From assembly GCF_900115775.1 (NCBI RefSeq), contig NZ_FOXS01000005.1, positions 372,001-436,000 on the forward strand: 64,000 bases of DNA, in the 5' to 3' direction. This stretch comes from Hymenobacter arizonensis. Its GTDB lineage: Bacteria; Bacteroidota; Bacteroidia; Cytophagales; Hymenobacteraceae. The notes beneath the pieces are model-generated. The model ran no database searches. It had not been told where the DNA came from and was given only the letters and a program-made list of their open reading frames with translations. Each line of letters begins with the position of its first letter. Position 1 is the first letter of the stretch. A program made the position numbers and the translations under genes. Of the stretch, positions 10,286-19,141 are shown in pieces.

Positions 10286-10318
10286 TTCAGGAATCAGGAC
10301 TTTTTATCGCCGAACGAC

Positions 10319-12238
10319 ATGAACATTAATCGCACCCTTCGCGTGGCCGGCTTCCTCTCCCTTCTGGGGATGGGCCTGGGCCTGAGCTCCTGCAAGGATT
10401 TCCTCGAAGAAGAGCAGGTGGCCACGCTAACCAACGACTACTTCAACACCGAGCAGGGCCTGGAAGACCTGGTGAAAGCCGGCTACGAGCAGACCCGCTA
10501 CAAATTCGCCAACGAGCATTCCTACGCCATGTTCAACTTCGGCGTGGACGAAATGACCCACGCCGACCAAATAAATGTTTACTGGTGGAATATTTATGAT
10601 GCCCGCCTGAACCCTTCCGACGGCTTTGTGGACGGGGTGTGGACGGCCAACTACGATGGCATCAACCGCTGCAACATCGGCATTGCCCGCATTCCCGGCA
10701 TTCAGGGCACCACCACGCTGCGCACCGATGCCCAGAAAACCCAGCGCGTGGCCGAGCTTCGCTTCCTGCGGGCCTACTACTACTTCCAGCTGGTGCAGCA
10801 ATACGGCGCCATTCCGCTGGTGCTGCAGCCCTCCGAGGGCGTGCAGCTGGAGTACACCCGCGCTCCCGTGCCCGACGTGTACCGCGCCATCATCTCCGAC
10901 CTGCGGTTTGCGGCCACCAACCTGGCCCCCACCACGGCAGAGTTTGGCCGGGCCACCCAGGGCGCGGCCCAGCACTACCTGGCTAAAGCCTACCTGACCC
11001 GCGGCAGCGCCGTGGCCGACCAGCGCGGCCAGCGCCCCACCGACATCGACAGTGCCGCCTTCTACGCCGACCAAGTGATAACCGGCGGCCGCTACGTGCT
11101 GGAAAACGACTACGCACGCCTGTTTGACATTTCGAGCTACGCCAACAGCGTGGCCGCCCAAACCAGTCGCGAAATCATCTTCTCTTCGCAGTTTAACAAC
11201 GTGGTGGCGCTGGCCGGCCGCTTCGGCAACCGGGTGCACTCGTACTTCACCTTGCAGTACGACACCGAGCCCGGCATGACCCGCGACTTGCTCAACGACC
11301 GGCCTTTCCGCCGCATCATGCCCACCAACTACGCCATGGACATCTTCGACCGGCGCAACGACTCGCGCTTCTACAAGATGATGAAGACGGCCTGGATTGC
11401 GAATAACGCCGGCAACATCGAGACCTGGACCGCCGCCAATGCCCCCACGCCCGCCCAGGTGGGCCAGCGCAAGTTCGCGGTCGGCGACACGGCCTTCTTC
11501 GTGGTAGTAAACACTCCCCAGAACCCCGTGCCGCAAGCCACCATCAACCGGACCCGCTACAGAATTTTTGCCCGCTACGTGCGCAACGCCGCTGGCAACG
11601 TAGTGCCCGGCTTTAGCCCCACCGCCGACGTGGGCCTGCGCAATAAATTCCCACAACTGGTGAAGTACATCGACCCCTTCCGCCCCAGCGTGGCCGAAGA
11701 GGCCGGCACCAAAGATGGCATCCTGGCCCGCTTCGCGGAGACTTACCTCATTGCCGCCGAAGCCTACGGCCGCAAGGGCGACTACACCAAAGCCCTGCAG
11801 TACGTGAACATCCTGCGGGCCCGCGCCGCCTACAAAGCCGGCGAGGTGCGCCCCAACGTGAACTACCGCTTCGAAGGCGGCACCCGCGGCGACGTGACCA
11901 GCACGCTACCGGCGCTCACGGCCACCATGGCCAACTTCTCGACCAACGACCCCAAGGAGATGTACCCGCCCTCGGTGACCTCGACGCAGGACCGGTTCGT
12001 TCACTTCATCCTGAACGAGCGCACCCGCGAGCTGCTCGGCGAGCTGCACCGCTGGGAAGACCTGGCCCGCACCGAAACCCTGTTGGTGCGCGCGCCCTAC
12101 TTCAACCCTGACGCCGCCGCCATTCGGCCCATCCACAAGCTGCGCCCCATTCCGCAAACGCACCTGGAGCGCATTTTCCGCAACGGCCAGCCGCTTACTA
12201 ACGAGCAGCGCCAGTCGGAGCAGAATCCTGGGTATTAG
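10319..12238 (+). CDS. SusD/RagB-like glycan-binding lipoprotein
   Basis: 639 residues, longer than the first SusD of the window. Lipoprotein signal MNINRTLRVAGFLSLLGMGL..LSSC with lipidated Cys followed by KDFLEEE. SusD signatures are VAELRFLRAYYYFQLVQQYGAIPLV, the TPR-like middle, and a C-terminal RFVHFILNERTRELLGELHRWEDLART, ending in the typical NPGY. It sits directly after its SusC partner. The extra length falls in the segment between about residues 330 and 430, which may give it a distinct binding face. It is predicted to be a surface-exposed glycan-binding lid for the upstream SusC channel. Confidence 0.94.
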   Translation: MNINRTLRVAGFLSLLGMGLGLSSCKDFLEEEQVATLTNDYFNTEQGLEDLVKAGYEQTRYKFANEHSYAMFNFGVDEMTHADQINVYWWNIYDARLNPSDGFVDGVWTANYDGINRCNIGIARIPGIQGTTTLRTDAQKTQRVAELRFLRAYYYFQLVQQYGAIPLVLQPSEGVQLEYTRAPVPDVYRAIISDLRFAATNLAPTTAEFGRATQGAAQHYLAKAYLTRGSAVADQRGQRPTDIDSAAFYADQVITGGRYVLENDYARLFDISSYANSVAAQTSREIIFSSQFNNVVALAGRFGNRVHSYFTLQYDTEPGMTRDLLNDRPFRRIMPTNYAMDIFDRRNDSRFYKMMKTAWIANNAGNIETWTAANAPTPAQVGQRKFAVGDTAFFVVVNTPQNPVPQATINRTRYRIFARYVRNAAGNVVPGFSPTADVGLRNKFPQLVKYIDPFRPSVAEEAGTKDGILARFAETYLIAAEAYGRKGDYTKALQYVNILRARAAYKAGEVRPNVNYRFEGGTRGDVTSTLPALTATMANFSTNDPKEMYPPSVTSTQDRFVHFILNERTRELLGELHRWEDLARTETLLVRAPYFNPDAAAIRPIHKLRPIPQTHLERIFRNGQPLTNEQRQSEQNPGY

Positions 12239-12319
12239 GCGGTAGTATTTCCTCTCGAACAGTCAAGCCGAGCGCAGCCTGCCGAGCGCAGCCGAGGCGT
12301 CTTGCATGGGGAGTAAACC

Positions 12320-12463
12320 AATCGCCTGTCATGCTGAGCTTGCGAAGCATCTTCTCACGTTTTAACGACTCGTTCGGTGGGGATAAGATGCTTCGCAAGC
12401 TCAGCATGACAGGCGATTTTTAGACGAAGCGAGCGAGATGCTTCGACAAGCTCAGCATGACCG
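12320..12463. repeat. Inverted repeat of family R2 with adjacent partial copy
   Basis: Arms 12320-12353 and 12385-12418 are perfect 34-base reverse complements with core TGTCATGCTGAGCTTGCGAA. A degenerate third arm in the right-hand orientation follows at about 12437-12463. Other members of this family lie near 15.6, 20.2, 21.4 and 36.8 kb in the window. The preceding 80 bases (12239-12319) carry a related GAGCGCAGCCGAGG-type fragment. Confidence 0.9.
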
Positions 12464-12505
12464 TCTATATTTTATAGACTCGGGCTTAACAAAACTGTTG
12501 ATTCG

Positions 12506-12540
12506 CAAAAGGAGTGCGCCAGTGGCGCACTCCTTTTTTA
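12506..12540 (+). terminator. Rho-independent terminator after SusC/SusD pair 2
   Basis: AAAAGGAGTGCGCC pairs with GGCGCACTCCTTTTTT around a short AGT loop, ending in a T run. It is separated from the SusD stop codon by the R2 repeat, so readthrough RNA would contain that hairpin. Confidence 0.8.
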
Positions 12541-12700
12541 TTGCCTGCCCCGCACGGCAATAACAGGCCTCCGAAAACCTGATTCTCCAGCTACAGGTAG
12601 GTGCAGGACACGTCAGCTTGCTTTACAGCCAACATTTGGGTGCTGAAGCAGCTCCCGAAACTTCCTGCCCCGCGCTGCTGCCGAAATCTCCTTCGCATTT

Positions 12701-13474
12701 ATGCTCGCCAAACCCCTCTACTACTTCGCTGCAGCCAGCCTGCTTTTCCTGCTGCTGGGCTTCGCTAAGCCACGGCCGCGCCCCACGCTCTTCCTCATCG
12801 GCGACTCCACGGTGCGCAACACCAATGCCCCCCAAATGGGCTGGGGCAATGTCATTGCTGCGCACTTCGACACCACGCGCCTGCGAGTGCAGAACAATGC
12901 CATGGCTGGCCGCAGCACCCGCACCTTCATCAGCGAGGGGCGTTGGGACAAGACGGTGGCCGCCCTCCGGCCCGGCGACTTCCTCATCATGCAATTCGGC
13001 CACAACGAGGGCAGCGCGCCTGACACCAGCAAGGCCGGCCGCCGCGGCGTGCTGCGCGGCACCGGCCCCGAAACCAAGGCCCTGGTATGGCCCGACGGCC
13101 GCCCCGAAACTGTGAACACCTACGGCTGGTACCTGCGCAAATTCATACGCGAAGCCCGGGCCAAGGGCGCCACGCCCATTGTAGCTTCCATGATTCCGCG
13201 CAACGAGTGGAAGGACGGCAAGGTAATTCGGGCCAGCAGCGACTTCGGCAAGTGGGCCGCCGAAGTAGCCCAGCAGGAGGGCGTGGCCTTCATCAACCTC
13301 AACGAACTCACGGCCCTGAAATACGACAAGCTGGGCCCCGAGGAGGTAAGGAACTTCTTCCCCGGCGACCACACCCACACCAACGAAGCCGGCGCCCGCG
13401 TCAACGCCGAATCGGTAGTCGACGGCATTAAAAGCAACCGAAAAATCGCTCTCAAGAAGTACCTGAAAAAATAG
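12701..13474 (+). CDS. SGNH-fold rhamnogalacturonan acetylesterase (CE12 type)
   Basis: 257 residues with a hydrophobic N-terminus (YYFAAASLLFLLLGF) consistent with export. SGNH blocks are all visible: FLIGDSTVRN with the probable nucleophile Ser36, the GWGNVIAAHFD segment, the AMAGRSTRTF block, QFGHNEGS, and the C-terminal DHTHTNEAGA with probable catalytic Asp223 and His226. This arrangement is typical of CE12 enzymes that remove acetyl groups from galacturonic acid in rhamnogalacturonan-I, so that the lyase can act. It is one of three such esterases in the locus and is most like the next gene downstream. The substrate is inferred from family and neighbourhood. Confidence 0.92.
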   Translation: MLAKPLYYFAAASLLFLLLGFAKPRPRPTLFLIGDSTVRNTNAPQMGWGNVIAAHFDTTRLRVQNNAMAGRSTRTFISEGRWDKTVAALRPGDFLIMQFGHNEGSAPDTSKAGRRGVLRGTGPETKALVWPDGRPETVNTYGWYLRKFIREARAKGATPIVASMIPRNEWKDGKVIRASSDFGKWAAEVAQQEGVAFINLNELTALKYDKLGPEEVRNFFPGDHTHTNEAGARVNAESVVDGIKSNRKIALKKYLKK

Positions 13475-13484
13475 AACGGATGTA

Positions 13485-13506
13485 GAGACGCAAAATTTTG
13501 CGTCTC
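13485..13506. repeat. 22-bp perfect palindrome, family R7
   Basis: GAGACGCAAAATTTTGCGTCTC is fully self-complementary. It lies 10 bases after the esterase stop codon. A relative with a six-base loop lies at 13667-13688 (GAGACGCC, AAGTAT, GGCGTCTC), 22 bases before the next gene. A degenerate form is at about 26427-26450. Confidence 0.75.
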
Positions 13507-13545
13507 CGATACCGCGCCGTTGAAATGAATAGGAAGTAAGCACCG

Positions 13546-13614
13546 CGTAGCGCGGACTTTTAGTCCGCGACTCTTCTCGGCCAAGCGGTTCGCGGACTAA
13601 AAGTCCGCGCTACG
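13546..13614. repeat. 25-bp inverted repeat, family R6
   Basis: The left arm (13546-13570) reads CGTAGCGCGGACTTTTAGTC and continues to CCGCGA. It is perfectly complementary to 13590-13614, with a 19-base loop. It is unrelated in sequence to the other hairpin families in the window. Confidence 0.85.
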
Positions 13615-13709
13615 TTTGCAGGTGCGGTGTAACTAAAAATGTCATTCAGCCAACTCGTTCAACGCCGAGACGCCAAGTATGGCGTCTCTACAGCCGTTCT
13701 GAATAAATT

Positions 13710-14516
13710 ATGAAATCAACTAAAATCAATTTAGTCCTCGGCTTGCTGCTGGTGGTGCTGGGCTCGGCCTGTATGCGGATGCCCCAGGCCCAGCGCAAGC
13801 CCACGCTCTTTCTCATCGGCGACTCGACCGTGAAAAATGGCAAGGGCAAGGGCGACGGCGGCCTCTGGGGCTGGGGCAATTTCCTGCCTGCCAGCTTCGA
13901 TACCACCCGCATCCACATCGAAAACCACGCCTTGGGCGGCACCAGCAGCCGCACCTTTCAAACCCGCGGGCTGTGGGACGCCGTGGAGGCCAGAATCCAG
14001 CCCGGCGACTTCGTTATCATGCAGTTTGGGCACAACGACGACGGGCCCCTGGCCGATACCGCCCGCGCCCGCGGCACCATCAAGGGCAACGGCGAGGAAA
14101 GCCAGGAAGTGTACAACCCCATCTTGAAAAAGCAGGAAGTGGTGCACACCTACGGCTGGTACCTGCGCAAATTCATTGCCGACACCCGAGCCAAAAACGC
14201 CACGCCGGTGGTGTGCTCGCCCATTCCGCGCAACTCCTGGCAGGGCGGCAAGGTGACCCGCGCCACCAACGGCTACACCAAATGGGCCGCCGAAGCCGCT
14301 AAACAAGGCGACGCTTACTTCATCGACCTCAACCAGCGCGTGGCCGACCAGTACGACCAGGACGGGGAGGCTCTGGTGCGGAGCACCTATTTCAACACCA
14401 CCGACCACACCCACACCATCGAGGCCGGGGCCCGGCTCAACGCCAAGGCCGTGGCCAAGGGAATCAGGTCCAACAAGAAGCTGAAGCTGCGTGGGTATTT
14501 GCGCAAAAAGTCTTAA
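13710..14516 (+). CDS. SGNH-fold rhamnogalacturonan acetylesterase lipoprotein (CE12 type)
   Basis: 268 residues. The N-terminus is a lipoprotein signal (NLVLGLLLVVLGSAC, Cys21), so the enzyme is probably membrane anchored, unlike the preceding paralogue. Motifs are FLIGDSTVKN (Ser39), HALGGTSSRTF, QFGHNDDGP, and DHTHTIEAGA (Asp232, His235). It is clearly homologous to the upstream esterase (shared YGWYLRKFI and KWAAE segments), which suggests an old tandem duplication followed by divergence in anchoring. It has an extra segment with VYNPILKKQEVVHTYGWYLRKF. The expected role is deacetylation of rhamnogalacturonan-I fragments. Confidence 0.92.
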   Translation: MKSTKINLVLGLLLVVLGSACMRMPQAQRKPTLFLIGDSTVKNGKGKGDGGLWGWGNFLPASFDTTRIHIENHALGGTSSRTFQTRGLWDAVEARIQPGDFVIMQFGHNDDGPLADTARARGTIKGNGEESQEVYNPILKKQEVVHTYGWYLRKFIADTRAKNATPVVCSPIPRNSWQGGKVTRATNGYTKWAAEAAKQGDAYFIDLNQRVADQYDQDGEALVRSTYFNTTDHTHTIEAGARLNAKAVAKGIRSNKKLKLRGYLRKKS

Positions 14517-14575
14517 TCTCGGCTTTCCAAAACGCGGCGGGCGCTCCGGCCGCCACTCCTTTTGCTCCACAGCCC

Positions 14576-15577
14576 ATGCACTACCTGCCCAATGCCGCCC
14601 GCTACCACGATATGCCCTACCGCCGCTGCGGCCGCAGCGGGCTAAAGCTGCCGGCTCTGTCGCTGGGTTTGTGGCACAACTTCGGCGAGGTCGACGTGCT
14701 GGCCACCGGGCGCCGCACCCTGCACCGGGCCTTCGACAGCGGCGTTACCCACTTCGATTTGGCCAACAACTACGGCCCGCCGCCCGGCTCGGCTGAAACC
14801 AACTTTGGCCGGGTCCTGCGCGAAGACTTTGCCAGCTACCGCGACGAGCTGATTATCTCCACCAAAGCCGGCTACCTCATGTGGCCCGGCCCGTACGGCG
14901 AATGGGGCTCCCGCAAATACCTCGTCTCCAGCCTCGACCAGAGCCTGAAGCGCATGGGCCTGGAATACGTCGACATTTTCTACCACCACCGCCCCGACCC
15001 CGACACGCCCCTGGCCGAAACCATGGCCGCCCTCGACCATGTGGTGCGCCAGGGCAAGGCCCTGTACGTAGGCCTGTCGAACTACCAGCCTGCCGAGGCC
15101 CGCGAGGCCTTCCGCCTGCTGCGCGAGCTTGGCACGCCCTGCCTCATTCATCAGCCCAAATACTCGATGTTTGAGCGTTGGGTGGAAGGCGGCCTGCTCG
15201 ACTTGTTGGAGGAAGAAGGCGTGGGCTGCATCCCGTTTTCGCCGCTGGCCCAGGGCCTGCTCACCGACAAGTACCTGCACGGCATTCCCGCCGATTCGCG
15301 TGTGGCCAAAGGCGTGGGCTTCTTGCAGGAAAGCCAGCTCACGCCCGAGCGCCTCGACCAGGTGCGCCGCCTGAATGAGGTGGCCCAGGCCCGCAGCCAG
15401 AGCCTGGCTCAAATGGCGCTGGCCTGGCTGCTCAAAGACGAGCGGGTTACTTCCGTGCTCATCGGTGCCAGCCGCCCCGAGCAGCTTACCGATTCGCTGG
15501 GCTGCTTGGGTAATATCAGTTTTAGCGTTGAGGAGCTGGGGTTAATAGAGGGGATTCTGCAGCCGGAGGCGATGTAG
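14576..15577 (+). CDS. Aldo/keto reductase, YghZ-like
   Basis: 333 residues without a signal peptide, so cytoplasmic. The aldo/keto reductase tetrad is visible: Asp and Tyr in HFDLANNYG, Lys in ISTKAGY, His in DIFYHHRPD. The C-terminal NADPH-binding segment reads SVLIGASRPEQL. The N-terminus MHYLPNAARYHDMPYRRCGRSGLKLPALSLGLWHNFG and overall length fit the YghZ group, whose Escherichia coli member reduces L-glyceraldehyde 3-phosphate. In this locus it could act on a sugar aldehyde released from rhamnose or galacturonate breakdown; that is an inference from position only. It starts 59 bases after the esterase gene on the same strand. Confidence 0.9.
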   Translation: MHYLPNAARYHDMPYRRCGRSGLKLPALSLGLWHNFGEVDVLATGRRTLHRAFDSGVTHFDLANNYGPPPGSAETNFGRVLREDFASYRDELIISTKAGYLMWPGPYGEWGSRKYLVSSLDQSLKRMGLEYVDIFYHHRPDPDTPLAETMAALDHVVRQGKALYVGLSNYQPAEAREAFRLLRELGTPCLIHQPKYSMFERWVEGGLLDLLEEEGVGCIPFSPLAQGLLTDKYLHGIPADSRVAKGVGFLQESQLTPERLDQVRRLNEVAQARSQSLAQMALAWLLKDERVTSVLIGASRPEQLTDSLGCLGNISFSVEELGLIEGILQPEAM

Positions 15578-15620
15578 AAAATTTGAAAGTCTAGTTATGC
15601 AGGTTGTGCTGCGGGAAGAA

Positions 15621-15797
15621 CGTCATGCAAAGCGCAGCGAAGCATCTCGCTCGCCCCGTCTGTCATGCTGAGCTTGCGAAGCACCTTCTCACGTCTCAAC
15701 GATTCGTTTTGCGGGGATAAGATGCTTCCTTCGTCAGCATGACAGGCGATTGGGTTTGCCACCACACGCGAGATGCTTCGCTGCGCTCTGCATGACG
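15621..15797. repeat. Nested inverted repeats of family R2
   Basis: The outer arms 15621-15650 and 15768-15797 (CGTCATGCAAAGCGCAGCGA...) match with one mismatch in 30. Inside lies a second, related pair: about 15660-15693 (CTGTCATGCTGAGCTTGCGA...) and 15716-15748, whose right arm carries a small deletion. The whole stretch 15578-15937 contains no gene. One hairpin thus sits in the loop of another. Confidence 0.85.
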
Positions 15798-15937
15798 TTC
15801 CATCCCCCAACAGCAAAAGCCCAAGCGAAACCCACCAAAAGCCAAATGGCAGGAAGGTACAGGAAGCCGGGACTGCTAGCAGCTGGTTTCTTCGGTGCAC
15901 CGAGCGGGCCACCGCGAGGTCCACTCACTACCGTCTT

Positions 15938-18817
15938 ATGCTTGCTAAAACATTCTGCTCTTTCCTGTTAAGCCTGGTTCTGCTGTTGCCATTGGCCGCC
16001 AAAGCCCAGCAGCCGGCTACCCAAAAGCAAATCCAGTACCTCTCCGGTACCGACAACCGCCGGACCGTGAAGTGGGATTTTTACTGCACCGGCGGGCGCA
16101 AAAGCGGCTACTGGACCACTATTGCCGTGCCCTCGTGTTGGGAGCAGGAAGGTTTTGGCCTCTACAACTACGGCCGCGACTACAAAACCTACGGCAAGAA
16201 CTTCCGCTTCGCCGACGAGCAGGGGCTTTACAAGCACAGCTTCACGGTGCCGGCCAGCTGGCGCGGGCGCCGCATCGAAATCGTATTTGAAGGCTCGATG
16301 ACCGACACCGAAGTGAAGGTGAACGGGCAGGTGGCCGGGGCCGTGCACCAGGGCGCGTTCTACCGCTTCAAGTACGACATCACCGACAAGCTGAAATACG
16401 ATGCGCCCAATGTGCTCGAAGTGAAAGTGAGCAAGATGTCGGCCGAGCCCACCGTGAACAACGCCGAGCGCCTAGCCGACTACTGGGTGTTTGGCGGCAT
16501 TTTCCGGCCGGTGTATCTGCAGTCTTACCCGCAGCAGTTTTTGGAGAATGTGGGCATTGATGCCAAGGCCAACGGCTCGTTTGCGGTGCGCGCCAACGTG
16601 CGCAACCTGCGCCAGGCCGGGCAAGTGCAGGCCGATATTCTCGACGCCACCGGCCAGGTGGTGAGAACCGCCCGCGCCGAGGTGGCGGCCAATGATACCG
16701 TGGTGCGCTTGGCCACTACGCTCCGCAACCCGCGCCAGTGGACGGCCGAAACGCCCAACCTCTACCGCACCCGCCTCACGCTGCGCAACGGCTCCGAAAC
16801 CCAGTACCAGACCACCGAGCAGTTCGGCTTCCGCACCATCGAAATCCGGCGTGGCAAGGGCGTTTACGTGAACGGCACGCAGGTGAAACTGAAAGGCACC
16901 AACCGCCACAGCTGGTGGCCCGAAACCGGCCGCACCCTCAACGACTCCATCCACCTGGCCGATGTGAAGTTGATTAAGGAGATGAACATGAACGCCGTGC
17001 GCATGTCGCACTACCCGCCCGACGCCAAGTTTCTTCAGCTCTGCGACTCGCTGGGCCTGTACGTGCTCGACGAGCTGGCCGGCTGGCAAACGGCCTACAG
17101 CACCAAGGCCGGCGAGCCGTTGGTGCGCGAAATGGTGCTCAAAGACCAGAACCACCCCAGCATCATCTTCTGGAGCAACGGCAACGAAGGCGGCACCAAC
17201 AAGGAGCTGGACGACGACTATGGCCGCTACGACTTCTCGAACCGGCCCGTGATTCACGCCCACCACAAGCCCGGCAACGAGCACAACGGCATCGACACCA
17301 ACCACTACGAGAACTTCTACAGCACCCAGAAAATCCTGGCCGACTCGCTCATTTACATGCCCACCGAATTCCTGCACAGCCAGGACGACGGCGGGGGCGG
17401 GGCCGGCCTGGCCGACCTGTGGGAACTGCACTGGAAGGCCCAGCGCTCGGCCGGCGGCTTCCTGTGGGCCCTGGTGGATGAGGGCATTGTGCGCACCGAT
17501 CAGAACAACATCATCGATGTGAACGCCGTGAACGCGCCCGACGGCGTGGTTGGCCCGCACCGCGAGAAGGAGGGGAGCTTCTACGCCATTCGGGAGATTT
17601 TCTCACCGATAAAAATCCGTCTGAAGGAGTTGCCCGCCAAGTTCAACGGCAGCGTGGACGTGGAAAACCGCTACCACCACACCAACCTCAACCAGTGCTT
17701 TTTTCAGTGGGAGCTGGTGAACTACCGTAAGCCCAACGACCCGTTTGCGGGCAGCATCACGGGCAAGAAAAGCCGCATCAAAAGCCCTGCCGTGGCCCCG
17801 CTGGCCGTCGGCAAGCTGAAGCTGGAGCTGCCCAAAGACTGGAAAAACTACGATGCCCTGGTGCTTTCGGCCTACGACCCATTTAAGAACCTGGTGTATA
17901 AATGGACCTGGAAAACCGGCAGCAACGCCAAACTGCTCGACGGCGTGCTGGCCCTGCAGGCCAAGGACACCAAGGCCGTTGAAGTCACAGAAATCGACAC
18001 TGCCCTGACGGTGAAAGCCAGCAACATCACCGTTACGTTCAGCAAAACCAATGGCCGCATCATGGCCGTGACCGGCAACAACGGCGACCGCCTTTCCTTC
18101 ACCAACGGCCCCGTGCTGGTGGCCGGTACTTCCAAATTCACCGGCCTGCAGCACCGCACCGAGGCCGACGGCGAGGTAATCGAAGCCAGCTACACCGGCG
18201 ACCTGAAGGCCGTGCGCTGGAAAATGCACGGCAACGGCTGGCTGCGCATGGAGTACGAATACGCCCTCAGCGGCGACCATGCCTTTGCCGGCATCAGCTT
18301 CACTTACCCCGAGAACTTCGTGATTGGGGCCAAGTGGCTGGGCCAGGGCCCGTACCGCGTGTGGAAAAACCGCCTGCAGGGCGTGAGCACCAACGTGTGG
18401 GAAAATGCCAACAACAACACCCACACGGCCGCCGCCCCCTGGATTTACCCCGAGTTCAAAGGCTACTTCGCCGACATTGCCTGGATGGAGATGAACACCG
18501 TGGAGGGCAAGTTCCTCATCGCCAGCCCCGATAAAGGCTTATTCATTCGCCGGTTCAACTTCTACGGTTTGTCCGGTATCAAGCCCGCGCCCGGCCTGCC
18601 CAACGGCGATATTTCCTTCCTCGACGCCATCCCGCCCATCGGCACCAAGCTGGGCCTGAACATCGACAACAACCCCAAGAACCTGGGCCCCGACAGCGAA
18701 ACCAACCACCTGAGCGGCGCGCCAATGAAGCGCACGCTGTTCTTCTACTTCGGCCTGGCCCCGGCCGATAGCAAGCCGCAGCCTTATACCGCGCCGGTGA
18801 AGGACGATTTGTTCTAG
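15938..18817 (+). CDS. Glycoside hydrolase family 2 enzyme (probable beta-galactosidase)
   Basis: 959 residues from ATG 15938, which gives a good signal peptide (KTFCSFLLSLVLLLPLAAKAQ). The frame extends upstream to 15773, but those 55 codons read through the R2 repeat and are not supported. GH2 features are the N-terminal jelly roll (VPSCWEQEGFGLYNYG), the immunoglobulin-like domain, and the TIM barrel with GTNRHSWWPETGR and MNAVRMSHYPPD. The probable acid/base is Glu417 in SNGNEGG and the probable nucleophile is Glu477 in PTEFLHS. A long C-terminal half with beta-sandwich character follows. Family members are beta-galactosidases, beta-glucuronidases and others; galactan side-chain removal fits the locus but is inferred. 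Confidence 0.9.
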   Translation: MLAKTFCSFLLSLVLLLPLAAKAQQPATQKQIQYLSGTDNRRTVKWDFYCTGGRKSGYWTTIAVPSCWEQEGFGLYNYGRDYKTYGKNFRFADEQGLYKHSFTVPASWRGRRIEIVFEGSMTDTEVKVNGQVAGAVHQGAFYRFKYDITDKLKYDAPNVLEVKVSKMSAEPTVNNAERLADYWVFGGIFRPVYLQSYPQQFLENVGIDAKANGSFAVRANVRNLRQAGQVQADILDATGQVVRTARAEVAANDTVVRLATTLRNPRQWTAETPNLYRTRLTLRNGSETQYQTTEQFGFRTIEIRRGKGVYVNGTQVKLKGTNRHSWWPETGRTLNDSIHLADVKLIKEMNMNAVRMSHYPPDAKFLQLCDSLGLYVLDELAGWQTAYSTKAGEPLVREMVLKDQNHPSIIFWSNGNEGGTNKELDDDYGRYDFSNRPVIHAHHKPGNEHNGIDTNHYENFYSTQKILADSLIYMPTEFLHSQDDGGGGAGLADLWELHWKAQRSAGGFLWALVDEGIVRTDQNNIIDVNAVNAPDGVVGPHREKEGSFYAIREIFSPIKIRLKELPAKFNGSVDVENRYHHTNLNQCFFQWELVNYRKPNDPFAGSITGKKSRIKSPAVAPLAVGKLKLELPKDWKNYDALVLSAYDPFKNLVYKWTWKTGSNAKLLDGVLALQAKDTKAVEVTEIDTALTVKASNITVTFSKTNGRIMAVTGNNGDRLSFTNGPVLVAGTSKFTGLQHRTEADGEVIEASYTGDLKAVRWKMHGNGWLRMEYEYALSGDHAFAGISFTYPENFVIGAKWLGQGPYRVWKNRLQGVSTNVWENANNNTHTAAAPWIYPEFKGYFADIAWMEMNTVEGKFLIASPDKGLFIRRFNFYGLSGIKPAPGLPNGDISFLDAIPPIGTKLGLNIDNNPKNLGPDSETNHLSGAPMKRTLFFYFGLAPADSKPQPYTAPVKDDLF

Positions 18818-18830
18818 GGGCGGGGCCTCA

Positions 18831-19134
18831 CACGGGGGAACCTCACCCCCGACCCCTCTCCAAAAGAAAGGGGAGCCACGGTAGCGCCTTTGTCATTGCG
18901 AGGAGGCACGACGAAGCAATCCGTCCTGGTCTCAGCGACGAAGTTTATAATGCGACAAGCCCTACCGGGTACGACCCCGGCACTGCGCAGTGCCGGGGTC
19001 GTACCCGGTAGGGCTTGTCGTTTCAGTGAAGTGTCTGGTTTTGTCAGGACGGATTGCCGCGCTACGCTCGCAATGACAGGCGTCAGGCTCCCCTCTCTTT
19101 TGGAGAGGGGCCGGGGGTGAGGTTCCCCCGCGTG
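18831..19134. repeat. Triple-nested inverted repeat (R3 outside, R4 middle, R5 palindrome inside)
   Basis: The outer arms at 18831-18877 and 19086-19134 carry the family R3 text GGGGGAACCTCACCCC plus CCCCTCTCCAAAAG. The middle arms at 18891-18928 and 19044-19077 share TGTCATTGCGAG and GCAATCCGTCCTG but differ between these blocks. The centre is the 68-bp palindrome listed separately. The element fills the gap between two convergent genes (GH2 on plus, GH43-like on minus), so it may also terminate both transcripts. Confidence 0.88.
18953..19020. repeat. Perfect 68-bp palindrome without spacer (R5)
   Basis: 18953-18986 and 18987-19020 are exact reverse complements over 34 bases with no loop (starts CGACAAGCCCTACCGGGTAC, centre CACTGCGCAGTG). 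Such a perfect palindrome could extrude as a cruciform and is normally unstable in cells proficient in SbcCD-like nuclease, so its persistence is notable. It lies in the loop of two other inverted repeats. Confidence 0.95.
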
Positions 19135-19141
19135 CGGCTCT

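Noticed and set aside
12239..13709. CRISPR-like array because of repeated elements
   Set aside because: Elements are inverted pairs of several unrelated families, not evenly spaced direct repeats, and no cas gene is present.
15773..15937. Longer start for the GH2 enzyme
   Set aside because: The additional 55 codons read through an R2 repeat and precede a clean signal peptide beginning at 15938.
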